From NCBI RefSeq assembly GCF_016744175.1, contig NZ_JADGEV010000024.1:1-60985 (forward strand): a stretch of 60,985 nt of DNA, read 5' to 3'. The DNA comes from Neptunomonas sp. (GTDB lineage Bacteria > Pseudomonadota > Gammaproteobacteria > Pseudomonadales > Balneatricaceae). The notes beneath the pieces are model-generated. The model had not been told where the DNA came from and made no database searches. It was given only the letters and a program-made list of their open reading frames with translations. The number at the start of each line of letters is the position of its first letter. Position 1 is the first letter of the stretch. This document shows, one piece after another, positions 1 through 8,870 of this stretch. Made by a program: the position numbers and the translations under genes.

Positions 1-1181
1 ACGTAGTCAGCGTCTTTATCGCCACGACCAGAAAGGTTCACTAAGATGCTTTGTTCAGGAGTCAGTGTCGCTGCTTTACGAATGGCCCACGCAACTGCAT
101 GAGCACTTTCTAGTGCGGGGATGATCCCTTCAACTCGCGATAGCATCATAAAAGCATCAAGGCACTCCTCATCACTTGCTACGTCGTACTGAACGCGGTC
201 AAGGTCTTTAAGGTGGCAGTGCTGCGGACCAACACCTGGATAATCTAGTCCTGACGCAATCGAATGGACCGGCAGTGGCTCGCCGTTACTGTCTTGCAGG
301 ACATAGCATTTAAAGCCGTGAATCTCACCCGGTGTGCCTTTAGTCATGGTGGCAGAGTGGTGCGGTGTGTCTATGCCTTTGCCGGAAGGTTCAACACCTA
401 CGATGTTTACACTGTCATCATTTAAAAACTCGGTGAATAACCCCATAGCATTGGAGCCGCCGCCGACACATGCGGTGATGAAGTCGGGTAGTTGGTTTTC
501 TTTCGCTAAAAACTGCTCACGGGCTTCACGCCCAATAACACTTTGAAAATCACGAACCATTTTAGGAAAAGGATGTGGACCAACAACTGAACCGATGGCG
601 TAGATAAAATTAACAGGGTCCTTAAGGTACTCTTCAAAAGCACTATCAACAGCATCTTTAAGTGTTGCAGTTCCGCGTGTTACAGGAATGAGTGTGCATC
701 CCAAAATTTTCATTTTAGTGACGTTCGGGTGCTCTTTCTCGATATCAACCTGACCCATATGTATTTCACAGGGGATGCCTACTAATGCGCATGCTGTGGC
801 TAAGGCTACACCATGTTGACCAGCACCTGTTTCTGCAATGACCTTGGTTTTACCCATAAATTTTGCAAGTAAAGCTTCACCTAGGCAGTGGTTGATTTTG
901 TGTGCGCCTGTATGGTTTAAATCTTCACGTTTAAGGTAAATCTTTGCTCCGCCGATTTTATCAGAAAGACGACGGGCATAATAAAGAGGGCTAGGGCGGC
1001 CTACATAGTCAGTTAAAAGCATTTCTAGCTCTTTCTGAAACTCGGGCATCTGTCGGATTTCTTCGTATGCTTGGTCTATTTCATCCATAATGGCTTTGAG
1101 CTCAGGAGGAATTATCTGGCCACCGTATTGTCCAAAAAAACCGTCTTTATCAGGCATAGGGCCAAAGTCAATATTGCTCAT
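1..1181 (-). CDS. trpB: Tryptophan synthase beta chain (3' end beyond window)
   Basis: This PLP enzyme condenses indole with serine to make tryptophan. Translating the minus strand from the ATG at 1181 gives an open frame of 393 codons to the window edge. It carries the beta-chain signatures: GGQ near residue 20, GRPSPLY at 61-67, the Schiff-base lysine in HTGAHKIN (Lys95), [23 protein letters not shown], the phosphate loop CVGGGSNA, and [10 protein letters not shown] just before the edge. Family length is about 400, so only a few residues are missing. AGAG lies before the ATG. No trpF or other trp gene lies upstream; the gene before it on this strand is a small WGR-like ORF. Whether trpA follows cannot be seen. 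It may be a stand-alone paralogue. Confidence 0.93.
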   Translation of the reverse strand, partial: MSNIDFGPMPDKDGFFGQYGGQIIPPELKAIMDEIDQAYEEIRQMPEFQKELEMLLTDYVGRPSPLYYARRLSDKIGGAKIYLKREDLNHTGAHKINHCLGEALLAKFMGKTKVIAETGAGQHGVALATACALVGIPCEIHMGQVDIEKEHPNVTKMKILGCTLIPVTRGTATLKDAVDSAFEEYLKDPVNFIYAIGSVVGPHPFPKMVRDFQSVIGREAREQFLAKENQLPDFITACVGGGSNAMGLFTEFLNDDSVNIVGVEPSGKGIDTPHHSATMTKGTPGEIHGFKCYVLQDSNGEPLPVHSIASGLDYPGVGPQHCHLKDLDRVQYDVASDEECLDAFMMLSRVEGIIPALESAHAVAWAIRKAATLTPEQSILVNLSGRGDKDADY

Positions 1182-1313
1182 ATTACATCTCTCTTGAAAA
1201 GTGCCGAATTTTTGTATCGTTATAAAAGAGACTATAAAAGAGAGTGAAGCAGGAATCTACGATAAGGGTTAATAATTACTACTAAATAATCTAGTGACCA
1301 CTACGGATTTAGT

Positions 1314-1565
1314 TTAATCGAACTGAAACCCTAGTTGTGTTTCAGTGATCCCCATTGTTTTGTAACCTAATTTACGCTGTTGTTTATTCAGTGTAAGTAC
1401 TAGAGTACGTGCTTCGATATATGTTGGAAGAATGGATCGATTGTATTCTTGCTTAATGGTTGACTGCAGACGGCCACGACTCTGAGAAACGATCCAATCA
1501 CCCACAAGGTCTTGATAGAGTCGTATCACGATGTATTCTTGATTTTTTCGCCAGTGGACGATCAA
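1314..1565 (-). CDS. Small WGR-domain-like protein
   Basis: The 83-residue product has the pattern of a WGR domain: W at residue 5, then a strand ending in LYQDLVGDW, an SRGR in place of WGR, an EAR helix, and a closing RKLGY. WGR domains occur in PARPs and in many small bacterial proteins and are linked to nucleic-acid binding; the role of bacterial stand-alone copies is unclear. The start used is a TTG. No ATG lies between it and the upstream in-frame stop, so the true start could be a few codons further upstream. It lies about 130 nt upstream of trpB on the same strand and is divergent from pdxB. The assignment rests on pattern only. Confidence 0.55.
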   Translation of the reverse strand: MIVHWRKNQEYIVIRLYQDLVGDWIVSQSRGRLQSTIKQEYNRSILPTYIEARTLVLTLNKQQRKLGYKTMGITETQLGFQFD

Positions 1566-1670
1566 CGCGGCTGTACCATTTAATGAGTTCTGTAATGAGT
1601 TGTTTCAAGGATTTATAATGGCGCGAATTGAGCCTTAATCTACCGCATTTGTAAAGCGCAGGAGCTAAAG

Positions 1671-2828
1671 TTGTCAAAGAACACAGTAAAAATAGTGGCC
1701 GATGAGAATATTCCCGCACTGGAGGCTATGTTTGGTGCCGATACTAATATGAATATATCTATTCAGCGAGTGGCAGGGCGAGAGTTAACAGCAGAACAGG
1801 TTACAGATGCTGATGTCCTTTTAGTACGTTCAATCACGCAAGTCAATGAAGCGCTATTATCGACGGCTCTGCAGCTCAAAATGGTCGGTACCGCTACTAT
1901 AGGGGTTGATCATATTGACCAAGTATATTTACAAAGTAGAGATGTTCCTTTTTTCAATGCTCCGGGATGTAATGCGGATGCGGTCGTTGAGTATGTGTTG
2001 AGCATTATATATAACACTTTATTTGAGCGTAAACTGGCATTACAGGAGCTAACCGTAGGTATTGTCGGTGTAGGAAATGTTGGAGGACGCCTTTATGAAC
2101 GGTTACGTTCGCTCGGTGTTTCCCTATTGATTAATGATCCTCCACGACAGAAAAAAGGAGAGGAAGGTTTTGTTGATTTAGATATTGTTATGCAACACGC
2201 CGATATTCTTTGTTTGCACACGCCGCTCGTTCAGCATGGAGAATACCCGACATATCATCTACTTGCAGAGAGAGAATTGCTGGCGCTTAAACAGAATGTA
2301 TTATTAATAAATGCCGGTCGAGGCCCCGTTATCGATAACGGGGCCTTGCTTACCTGCATGGAGGAAAGAAATGATATAACCGTGGTGTTGGATGTTTGGG
2401 AGCACGAGCCGCAGTTGAATACTTCTCTGGTTGCTAAAGCCATGCTGGCTACACCGCATATAGCAGGGTACAGCTATGATGGGAAATTGCGTGGCACTCA
2501 TATGTTAAGGTGTCGTTTTAGTGAAGTGTTTGGGATCCCTCAACCGAGGCCTCTAGCGGATTATTTACCGCAAGCCACAATTAACAAAGTGAAGGTGACA
2601 AATGATGTGGCTATTCATGATTTGATGAACCTTGTCTATGATCCTTATCGAGATGACCGTGCGTTGCGCAAGACTTTAGTAGAAAAAAATCAACCCCAGC
2701 TATTTGATTTATTACGTAAAAATTATCCTATTAGGCGTGAGTTTTCTTCATTGAGTGTACAAGGCGTTACTGATAATGAGAAGGCTAATGTATTGAAAAA
2801 CCTCGGATTTACGATTGATATAACGTAA
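1671..2828 (+). CDS. pdxB: Erythronate-4-phosphate dehydrogenase
   Basis: PdxB oxidises 4-phosphoerythronate in the DXP-dependent vitamin B6 (PLP) pathway. The 385-residue protein matches the family length (about 380). It has the D-isomer 2-hydroxyacid dehydrogenase layout: an N-terminal catalytic half, a Rossmann loop GIVGVGNVGG at 130-139, the catalytic-site segments NAGRGPVIDN (214-223) and WEHEP (243-247), and His263 in TPHIAGYS. A C-terminal PdxB dimerisation extension follows. The start is TTG, supported by an AGGAG six bases upstream. The PilZ gene follows after 27 bp on the same strand, so they are probably cotranscribed. Confidence 0.93.
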   Translation: MSKNTVKIVADENIPALEAMFGADTNMNISIQRVAGRELTAEQVTDADVLLVRSITQVNEALLSTALQLKMVGTATIGVDHIDQVYLQSRDVPFFNAPGCNADAVVEYVLSIIYNTLFERKLALQELTVGIVGVGNVGGRLYERLRSLGVSLLINDPPRQKKGEEGFVDLDIVMQHADILCLHTPLVQHGEYPTYHLLAERELLALKQNVLLINAGRGPVIDNGALLTCMEERNDITVVLDVWEHEPQLNTSLVAKAMLATPHIAGYSYDGKLRGTHMLRCRFSEVFGIPQPRPLADYLPQATINKVKVTNDVAIHDLMNLVYDPYRDDRALRKTLVEKNQPQLFDLLRKNYPIRREFSSLSVQGVTDNEKANVLKNLGFTIDIT

Positions 2829-2855
2829 GCTAAGTTTATTGATATAGAGGTTAAA

Positions 2856-3554
2856 ATGCTCCCGACAACGAATGACCGCCAAAATGAAAAATCACTCAAA
2901 GACTTAATGCCTGCTGTTGGCGAGGTTGTTTCTATTCAGTTCCAGAGCCCACGCAAAAAGTTTTCATTAAAGCTATTAGGTTATAGAGAAAATGGTGGTG
3001 TAATTGTGTCAGCGCCTTCAGGCAGTGTGAATACTCTAAATCTTGAAGGTGCTAGATTAACAGCTACATTCATGGCGGGAAGTAGGCGCTGTGTTTTCGT
3101 TAGTCGACTATTGAAGGCTCAACCGTTTCCATACCCTCATTGGCACTTGGCATACCCCGATACAGTTGAGTATCAGCAAATAAGAAAGCATAAGCGCATC
3201 CCTGTTAATTTAGCTGTATCGATTGATCATCAAAATGAAATGGTAAGTGTAAAGTTGGGAATGCCTAGAATTTTACATAGCCAAGATGTGAGCCTCGATG
3301 GAATTTGCCTTGATGCTCCTTGCGCTCTTGGCCAAGTGAATGATAAATATTTTATAACGTTGCGGTTTCAGGTTGGTGGTTTTGATCAGGTGATTTTGCT
3401 GCCAACAGTATTACGTAGCATTCATAATATTGAGCCAGGCGTAGTGCTTCATGGTATGGAATTTGATGATTTAGAAGAAGATACGCAAGTGTTAGTAACG
3501 GCATTTGTGTACCAGCAGTTTTTAACAGAATTAGGTTATCTTGATGATGAATAA
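2856..3554 (+). CDS. PilZ domain protein, c-di-GMP binding, YcgR-like
   Basis: The 232-residue protein has an N-terminal beta-rich domain (about 20-100) like the PilZN/YcgR-N module. A C-terminal PilZ domain follows. Both c-di-GMP motifs are present: the arginine switch RKHKR at 110-114 and DVSLDG at 144-149 (the D/NxSxxG motif). Proteins of this build tie c-di-GMP level to flagellar braking or to other envelope machinery; the specific target here is unknown. GAGG five bases before the ATG supports the start. The 3' end overlaps the next gene by about 11 bp. A diguanylate cyclase lies close by on the other strand. Confidence 0.85.
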   Translation: MLPTTNDRQNEKSLKDLMPAVGEVVSIQFQSPRKKFSLKLLGYRENGGVIVSAPSGSVNTLNLEGARLTATFMAGSRRCVFVSRLLKAQPFPYPHWHLAYPDTVEYQQIRKHKRIPVNLAVSIDHQNEMVSVKLGMPRILHSQDVSLDGICLDAPCALGQVNDKYFITLRFQVGGFDQVILLPTVLRSIHNIEPGVVLHGMEFDDLEEDTQVLVTAFVYQQFLTELGYLDDE

Positions 3555-4677
3555 TAAGCCACGGGTTTTTAAGTTAGGACTGTTAATTAACCCTTTGGCA
3601 GGGCTTGGTGGAAGCGTTGCTTTAAAAGGTAGCGACGGCGCAGATACTGCTCGTAAAGCATTGGCATTAGGTGCAGAACCTAAAGCCCAACTTCGGACGT
3701 TAGCAGCGCTATCCGTACTCAAGGGGTTAGAAATAGAGATCTTGGCTTATCCTGATGAGATGGGTGAAAGTGCAGCAAAAGCGGCTGGTTTTGTGCCACA
3801 GGTAATCGGAAGCATTGAAACAGGGCATACAACGGCGCAAGATACTGAGGAAGCTGCTTTAGCGCTCTATAACGCTGGGGTTGATTTGATTTTATTTGCA
3901 GGGGGAGATGGCACTGCTCGAAATATTTGTAGCGCACTGCCTGAGCAGTTCCCGGTTTTAGGTATTCCTGCGGGTGTGAAAATTCACTCAGGTGTTTATG
4001 CCGTCACACCAAAAGCAGCTGGAGAAATAGTTGCAATGCTTGTAAAGGGTGAGTTAGTGACTCTAGCTGATCAAGAAGTGCGTGATATTGATGAAGCACA
4101 GTTTCGTGAGGGAAGAGTGCGTGCTAAATATTATGGGGAGTTACTCGTGCCACAGGAGCATCGCTATCTTCAGAATGTAAAAAGTGGGGGCAAGGAAGTA
4201 GAAGAGCTTGTTGTTGCAGATATTGCTGCCGACCTGATTGAACGAATGGAGGCGGGTGTACGTTATATTATAGGATCAGGAACGACGGTCCAGACTGTTA
4301 TGCATGAGCTAGGTTTGCCCAATACGTTACTTGGGATTGACCTGATAGAAGACGAACAGTTAATAGCAAGCGACTGTACCGCACAAGAGTTATTGGCTAA
4401 AACGGAAGGTTATACAACTAAGATTATTATTACTGTTATTGGTGGGCAAGGTCATATTCTGGGACGAGGAAATCAGCAATTAACTCCTGAATTGATCAAT
4501 CGTGTTGGAAAAGATAACTTAATAATAATAGCAACTAAAACTAAGCTGGCCGAGTTGAAGGGTAGGCCATTGATTGTTGATACGGGTGATACTGAATTGG
4601 ATAAAGCGTTATCTGGCGTAATACCTGTTATTACCGGATATCATGATGCTGTTTTATATCGTATTGCAGAGATTTAA
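3544..4677 (+). CDS. ATP-NAD kinase-like protein (COG3199/AcoX-related)
   Basis: The product (about 377 residues) belongs to the NAD-kinase-like fold. It has NPLAGLGGSVALKGSDG near the N-terminus and the kinase signature GGDGT at about residue 120. The long second half (IGSGTTVQTV, VIGGQGHILGRGNQQ) is characteristic of the COG3199/AcoX branch rather than of canonical NadK. The likely activity is phosphorylation of NAD or a related small molecule; the substrate is not proven for this branch. The start is the first of two tandem ATGs; a TTG one codon earlier is also open. The reading frame begins inside the 3' end of the PilZ gene, suggesting translational coupling. A perfect terminator hairpin follows. 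Confidence 0.8.
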   Translation: MMNNKPRVFKLGLLINPLAGLGGSVALKGSDGADTARKALALGAEPKAQLRTLAALSVLKGLEIEILAYPDEMGESAAKAAGFVPQVIGSIETGHTTAQDTEEAALALYNAGVDLILFAGGDGTARNICSALPEQFPVLGIPAGVKIHSGVYAVTPKAAGEIVAMLVKGELVTLADQEVRDIDEAQFREGRVRAKYYGELLVPQEHRYLQNVKSGGKEVEELVVADIAADLIERMEAGVRYIIGSGTTVQTVMHELGLPNTLLGIDLIEDEQLIASDCTAQELLAKTEGYTTKIIITVIGGQGHILGRGNQQLTPELINRVGKDNLIIIATKTKLAELKGRPLIVDTGDTELDKALSGVIPVITGYHDAVLYRIAEI

Positions 4678-4680
4678 GGT

Positions 4681-4708
4681 GAAAAACGCAAATCTCTTTG
4701 CGTTTTTC
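4681..4708. terminator. Bidirectional intrinsic terminator
   Basis: There is a perfect 12-bp inverted repeat, GAAAAACGCAAA with TTTGCGTTTTTC, around a 4-nt loop (TCTC). A-runs and T-runs on the two arms let it end transcripts from both the NAD-kinase-like gene (+) and the diguanylate cyclase gene (-). Confidence 0.85.
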
Positions 4709-4746
4709 AGTTTGGAGGAGCTAGAACATTGCACCTTATAAGAGCA

Positions 4747-5760
4747 TTAGGCTATCTGGACTCGGTTTCTTCCACTTGATTTAGCAAGGTAAAGTGCTTT
4801 ATCGGCTCTTTCAATCATTTGTTCAGCGTCTTCGTTATGTAGCCTATGGCTGATACCAAATGAGGCGGTAATAGAGCTAATGACTTTTCCTGATCGTTTC
4901 TGTTTAATTCTAATAGCTTGAATTTTCTTACGTAGATTCTCAGCAAGATTGTGAGCTGCTTCTTGATGTTGACCAATCATAAGAATTGCAAATTCTTCAC
5001 CGCCAAAACGCACAGGAAGTATAGGCTTTTGGCATTCTGTCTTAAGTAATTTTCCAAAGTATTGAAGAACTTTGTCGCCCATCAAGTGACCATACTCATC
5101 GTTAAATTTCTTGAAGTTATCAATGTCAATCATGATCAATGTAGCTTCCGCGTGTTTGGGTGACCCTATGATCTGGTCTAGTTCTGAATCAAAAACACGG
5201 CGATTAAACAAACCTGTCAAAGGGTCTACACGAGCATCTTGTTTCGTTTTTTGTAATTCTTCTTTGAGAGAAGCTATTTCAGCTTGGGCATCAGCAATTT
5301 GCTTTTGAAAGAGATTGGTTGATTCAGTAATTGAGGCTGTATTTTCAGCGAGTCGATTAATAATACTGGTGATCTCTTTGTCATTCTCTGATTCATTTAG
5401 GTCTTTTAGGCTGTTTTCAAGCACACATCCAAAATCAGATGTATGTTTGGCTGCATGGTCAACTTGGGTATTGAGGGTGTTAGTTAAGGCTATTATTTGG
5501 TTTTGAGCTTCTTCTGAATCAGTAATTTCATCACTGATGACATGCTCCCGAAAAAGCTGCTCACCTAATAATGTTGGGCAGGTTCCATAGGTATCAAGTG
5601 TTTGATCAATTTTATAGTTTAGATTTGGTACACGATTAGATACGTAAGTATACCAAAGTGCATAATTCAATGGGTTGGGAGGAATATTGTACTTTACCAT
5701 TAATGGTATGGCTTGACGCAAATACTCTGCAGATTGTGTTGAATTTTCGGCAAACTTCAT
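4747..5760 (-). CDS. Diguanylate cyclase (GGDEF)
   Basis: This enzyme makes c-di-GMP from two GTP. The C-terminal GGDEF domain (about 178-337) has an intact active-site GGEEF at 253-257, plus DPLTGLFNRR and IDIDNFKKFND. No RxxD inhibitory site precedes GGEEF, so product inhibition at the usual I-site is not expected. The N-terminal about 175 residues have no recognised sensory domain. They look helical, with a coiled-coil stretch around 135-175, and the N-terminal segment resembles that of other soluble GGDEF proteins with a 'PPNPLNYALWY' motif. No transmembrane segment is seen, so it is likely cytoplasmic. It is monocistronic, with a terminator after it. Confidence 0.9.
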   Translation of the reverse strand: MKFAENSTQSAEYLRQAIPLMVKYNIPPNPLNYALWYTYVSNRVPNLNYKIDQTLDTYGTCPTLLGEQLFREHVISDEITDSEEAQNQIIALTNTLNTQVDHAAKHTSDFGCVLENSLKDLNESENDKEITSIINRLAENTASITESTNLFQKQIADAQAEIASLKEELQKTKQDARVDPLTGLFNRRVFDSELDQIIGSPKHAEATLIMIDIDNFKKFNDEYGHLMGDKVLQYFGKLLKTECQKPILPVRFGGEEFAILMIGQHQEAAHNLAENLRKKIQAIRIKQKRSGKVISSITASFGISHRLHNEDAEQMIERADKALYLAKSSGRNRVQIA

Positions 5761-6098
5761 ACATCCCCTTCGCTTATCTAAACTTTAGCAGTTCAGTATT
5801 ACAAGCATGATTTTTGTACAACTTAACTCAAAAAACGCAACATAATATAGCGCTTTTTGATGAGTAATCAAACGCTTGTTTAAGCTGCCGCTTTGATTCT
5901 ACTCTCAGCAAGTAAATTATCGGCTTCTATCCACTAAACTTTACATTGTTTGAGTATAGTTCATTTTGTAAACAAGAAATGAAGGCTGTTTGTTTTTTTA
6001 TTGTCTTGTAACTCTTTGAGTGGCGACTAAAAGCTACTTGACTGTGTTTGGTTTAGCCGACAAGTTCGTAAGTAAAATTACCGCATGGAAATGCAAGT
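5761..6098. other. Intergenic region between divergent genes
   Basis: This stretch separates the diguanylate cyclase gene (-) from the SulP gene (+) and must hold both promoters. It contains an imperfect stem (AAAACGC with GCGCTTTT near 5832-5868) and AT-rich tracts. I see no ORF, no clear operator and no RNA gene in it. Confidence 0.4.
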
Positions 6099-7751
6099 AT
6101 GCAATGGTTATTCGGTTTACATTTCAATAACTTTAAGGGAGATCTTTTTGGTGGGTTAACGGCGGCAGTCGTTGCTCTACCTTTGGCACTAGCGTTTGGT
6201 GTATCTTCTGGTGCAGGCCCTGTAGCAGGAATGTACGGCGCAATTTTTGTAGGCCTGTTTGCTGCTTTGTTTGGTGGCACTCCTTCGCAAGTATCGGGTC
6301 CTACGGGCCCCATGACTGTCGTTATGGCGGGTATTTTCACTCATTTTGTTTCACTGGATCCTGTAAGCGGACCTGCAATGGCTTTTACTGTTGTAATGCT
6401 TGGTGGGGCGTTTCAAATACTATTTGGAGTCTTTCGTTTAGGGCAGTTTATTACTCTAATGCCGTTTCCTGTCATTTCTGGTTTTATGACGGGGATTGGG
6501 ACAATTATTATCTTACTGCAACTGCCTCCATTATTAGGAGCTGCCAGTGAAGCAAATGTGCTCAGTGTAGTTAATCATCTACCTGTTATGATGAAGTCAA
6601 TTAATCTAAATGCTTTGTTATTAGGGTTAGTAACATTAGGTATTGTTTTCTTTTGTCCAAAAAGCATCAAAAGGTACACCCCTCCTGCATTACTAGCGTT
6701 AATTGCAGGCACGGCTTTTTCTTTTGCTCTTAATGTTGTGGATACCATTGGTGAGATACCGACTGGTTTACCTTCTATACATTGGCCTGAGTTTGAGGTG
6801 AGCTTAGTAAAAGATATGCTCATCTCATCTTTGATACTTGCGACATTGGGTTCGATCGACTCATTATTGACTTCACTAGTAGCAGATAATATGACACGTA
6901 CGCAGCATAAATCCGATAGGGAGCTGATAGGGCAAGGCATTGGTAACATAGTGGCTGGTTTTTTTGGCGGCTTACCAGGCGCAGGAGCCACCATGAGGAC
7001 AGTGGTAAATATTCGTGCTGGTGGTAGAACACCGATATCAGGTTGTGTCCATGCGATTATTTTATTATCTGTCGTATTAGGTGCAGGTTCTTTTGCTGCT
7101 CATATCCCTTTAGCCGTTCTCGCCGGTATATTGATTAAAGTCGGTATTGATATTATCGACTGGCGCTTTCTTATGCGTATTCATCAAGCGCCACTGTTCG
7201 TTATCTTTTTAATGGTAACGGTATGGGGCCTCACAGTATTTGTTGATTTGATTACAGCGGTTGCTGCGGGTGTTTTTCTCGCTAATATTTATACAGTCAA
7301 ACGCTTGTCGGAAACTCAGCTTGAATCGGTACGTATCATTCAGGACGATAAAAGTGATCATCATTTCTTAAGTGAGCATGAGAGTAATATTTTGATAGCT
7401 GCTGGAGGCAGAATTTTACTTTATCAACTGAATGGTCCATTAAGTTATGCTGCTGCGAAGGGTATTTCGAATAAACTCATGGCCTGCACAAATCATGAAA
7501 TACTATTGTTAGATTTTAGCAATGTGCCACATATCGATGTATCAACAGCAATGGCTTTAGAAGAGGTTATTTTGGACTCTCATTTAGCCGCTCAAAATGT
7601 CCTAATAGTTGGCGCTAAACCTGAAGTAGAAACAATCTTGCATCGTATGAGAGTGGCCACATTGATTCCTAACCAATTTCATTTTCCTAATAGGGAGGCG
7701 GCACTTAATGCCGCCTCAGTTCTATTGACGGTTCCAAATGGTAAGCGTTGA
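6099..7751 (+). CDS. SulP family anion transporter, BicA-like (probable Na+/bicarbonate symporter)
   Basis: The 550-residue membrane protein has the SulP layout: about 10-14 hydrophobic segments to roughly residue 400, then a cytoplasmic STAS domain (about 430-540). Segments such as GDLFGGLTAAVVALPLALAF, GTPSQVSGPTGPMTVVM, ELIGQGIGN and GGLPGAGATM closely resemble cyanobacterial BicA. BicA is a low-affinity sodium-dependent bicarbonate importer, so bicarbonate is the most likely substrate; sulfate or another anion cannot be excluded. The ATG has only a weak GGA upstream. The last 30 bp overlap the convergent CDF gene, so the two 3' ends are antisense to each other. Confidence 0.85.
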   Translation: MQWLFGLHFNNFKGDLFGGLTAAVVALPLALAFGVSSGAGPVAGMYGAIFVGLFAALFGGTPSQVSGPTGPMTVVMAGIFTHFVSLDPVSGPAMAFTVVMLGGAFQILFGVFRLGQFITLMPFPVISGFMTGIGTIIILLQLPPLLGAASEANVLSVVNHLPVMMKSINLNALLLGLVTLGIVFFCPKSIKRYTPPALLALIAGTAFSFALNVVDTIGEIPTGLPSIHWPEFEVSLVKDMLISSLILATLGSIDSLLTSLVADNMTRTQHKSDRELIGQGIGNIVAGFFGGLPGAGATMRTVVNIRAGGRTPISGCVHAIILLSVVLGAGSFAAHIPLAVLAGILIKVGIDIIDWRFLMRIHQAPLFVIFLMVTVWGLTVFVDLITAVAAGVFLANIYTVKRLSETQLESVRIIQDDKSDHHFLSEHESNILIAAGGRILLYQLNGPLSYAAAKGISNKLMACTNHEILLLDFSNVPHIDVSTAMALEEVILDSHLAAQNVLIVGAKPEVETILHRMRVATLIPNQFHFPNREAALNAASVLLTVPNGKR

Positions 7752-8870
7752 AAACCACGGAAGCACTTGTAATGACTGGTTTAGTCGCAAGGTTAATTCT
7801 GAAATAGGGAGTGATAACGCGTTGTCTGCTTCAGCGTGATCAAATTTGAGCTCTATCTCAATTAAGTCGTGTAAGTAATGCAGTGTGACATAGTATTTTT
7901 GGATGCCAGGGGCATGAATACTCATCTGTTCTGATAGTGTTTCTTCTATTTCTTTCCTTAAAGGAAGAATTCGGCAAAAGCTTTCTTCTTCATCATCATA
8001 AGTATCGATGTGAAAGATGACATGGCCAATATCGTCAAAGCGTTGTAATAGTTTAATGACAGCAGTATCACCTATCCAGTGACCTTCCGAAGCACTACAG
8101 TAAGGTGCTACCTGAATATGCATTTCAAGCAGACTTTTACTTCCCATATTGCGGCTTTTGAAATTGTGTACGCTGATGATCCCATCGACTTCTTCTATTG
8201 ACTCTTTAAGCTCTTTCACTCGCTCTTCAGGTAGAGCAGTATCGACAAGCTCTTTTATGCTATTCCAAGTAAGATCCCAACCGATCTTTCCAACAAAAGC
8301 AGCAACAATCACAGCGGCTAATATATCTAGCCATGCATAACCTGCCATCGCCCCAAGAATACCAAATAGAACTACGATTGATGAAAATGAGTCAGTACGG
8401 CTATGCCAAGCATTTGCTATTAGTAGGTCTGATTTAAGCCTTTTTCCTGCTGCCAATGTATATCGATAGATCCATTCCTTGCTGGCGATAGATAGGAAGG
8501 CAACTAATAAAGCAGGCCAGCCGGGTGTGGGTACTGTTGTAGAAATCCAAAACTCACGAATACTTTCAAATGCCATTGCTCCTGCAACAGCAATAAGAAC
8601 ACAGCCAAGAAAAACAGTACCGATAGTTTCAAAGCGTGCATGACCCCATGGGTGTTCCTCATCAGGCTCTTCATGAGAGAAGTGAAAGATGATAACAACC
8701 ATAAAATCTGTCAACAGATCTGAGAAAGAGTGTATTCCGTCTGCGATCAAGGCGTTGGAGTTGGATGCCATACCAACAATAACTTTGGCAAAACCAAGCA
8801 AGGCATCAAGGATGGCACCGATAATAGTAACTTTTTGTGCTTCTTTGTTTCTATTTGCAGACATAGACAT
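7722..8870 (-). CDS. Cation diffusion facilitator (CDF) metal exporter
   Basis: The protein is a proton-coupled divalent metal exporter (Zn2+, Fe2+, Mn2+ or similar) of 382 residues. Six transmembrane helices are expected in residues 12-200. Metal-site motifs are visible: ADGIHSFSD (D44, H47, D51) and HSRTD (H156, D160). The cytoplasmic C-terminal domain is longer than in FieF (about 300 residues), with an added acidic/His-containing extension after residue 290. The HxxxD pairing in both helices points to Zn2+ or another borderline metal, but selectivity is not assignable by eye. Its stop region overlaps the SulP gene tail-to-tail. Confidence 0.88.
   Translation of the reverse strand: MSMSANRNKEAQKVTIIGAILDALLGFAKVIVGMASNSNALIADGIHSFSDLLTDFMVVIIFHFSHEEPDEEHPWGHARFETIGTVFLGCVLIAVAGAMAFESIREFWISTTVPTPGWPALLVAFLSIASKEWIYRYTLAAGKRLKSDLLIANAWHSRTDSFSSIVVLFGILGAMAGYAWLDILAAVIVAAFVGKIGWDLTWNSIKELVDTALPEERVKELKESIEEVDGIISVHNFKSRNMGSKSLLEMHIQVAPYCSASEGHWIGDTAVIKLLQRFDDIGHVIFHIDTYDDEEESFCRILPLRKEIEETLSEQMSIHAPGIQKYYVTLHYLHDLIEIELKFDHAEADNALSLPISELTLRLNQSLQVLPWFSTLTIWNRQ

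Noticed and set aside
1498-1719. Minus-strand open frame across the WGR gene and the pdxB start
   Set aside because: It overlaps pdxB's well-supported ribosome site and start, and its translation has no domain character.
6575-6994. 139-codon open frame on the minus strand
   Set aside because: It lies wholly inside the SulP gene, has low-complexity composition mirroring membrane-protein codons, and lacks a ribosome site; it is a shadow frame.
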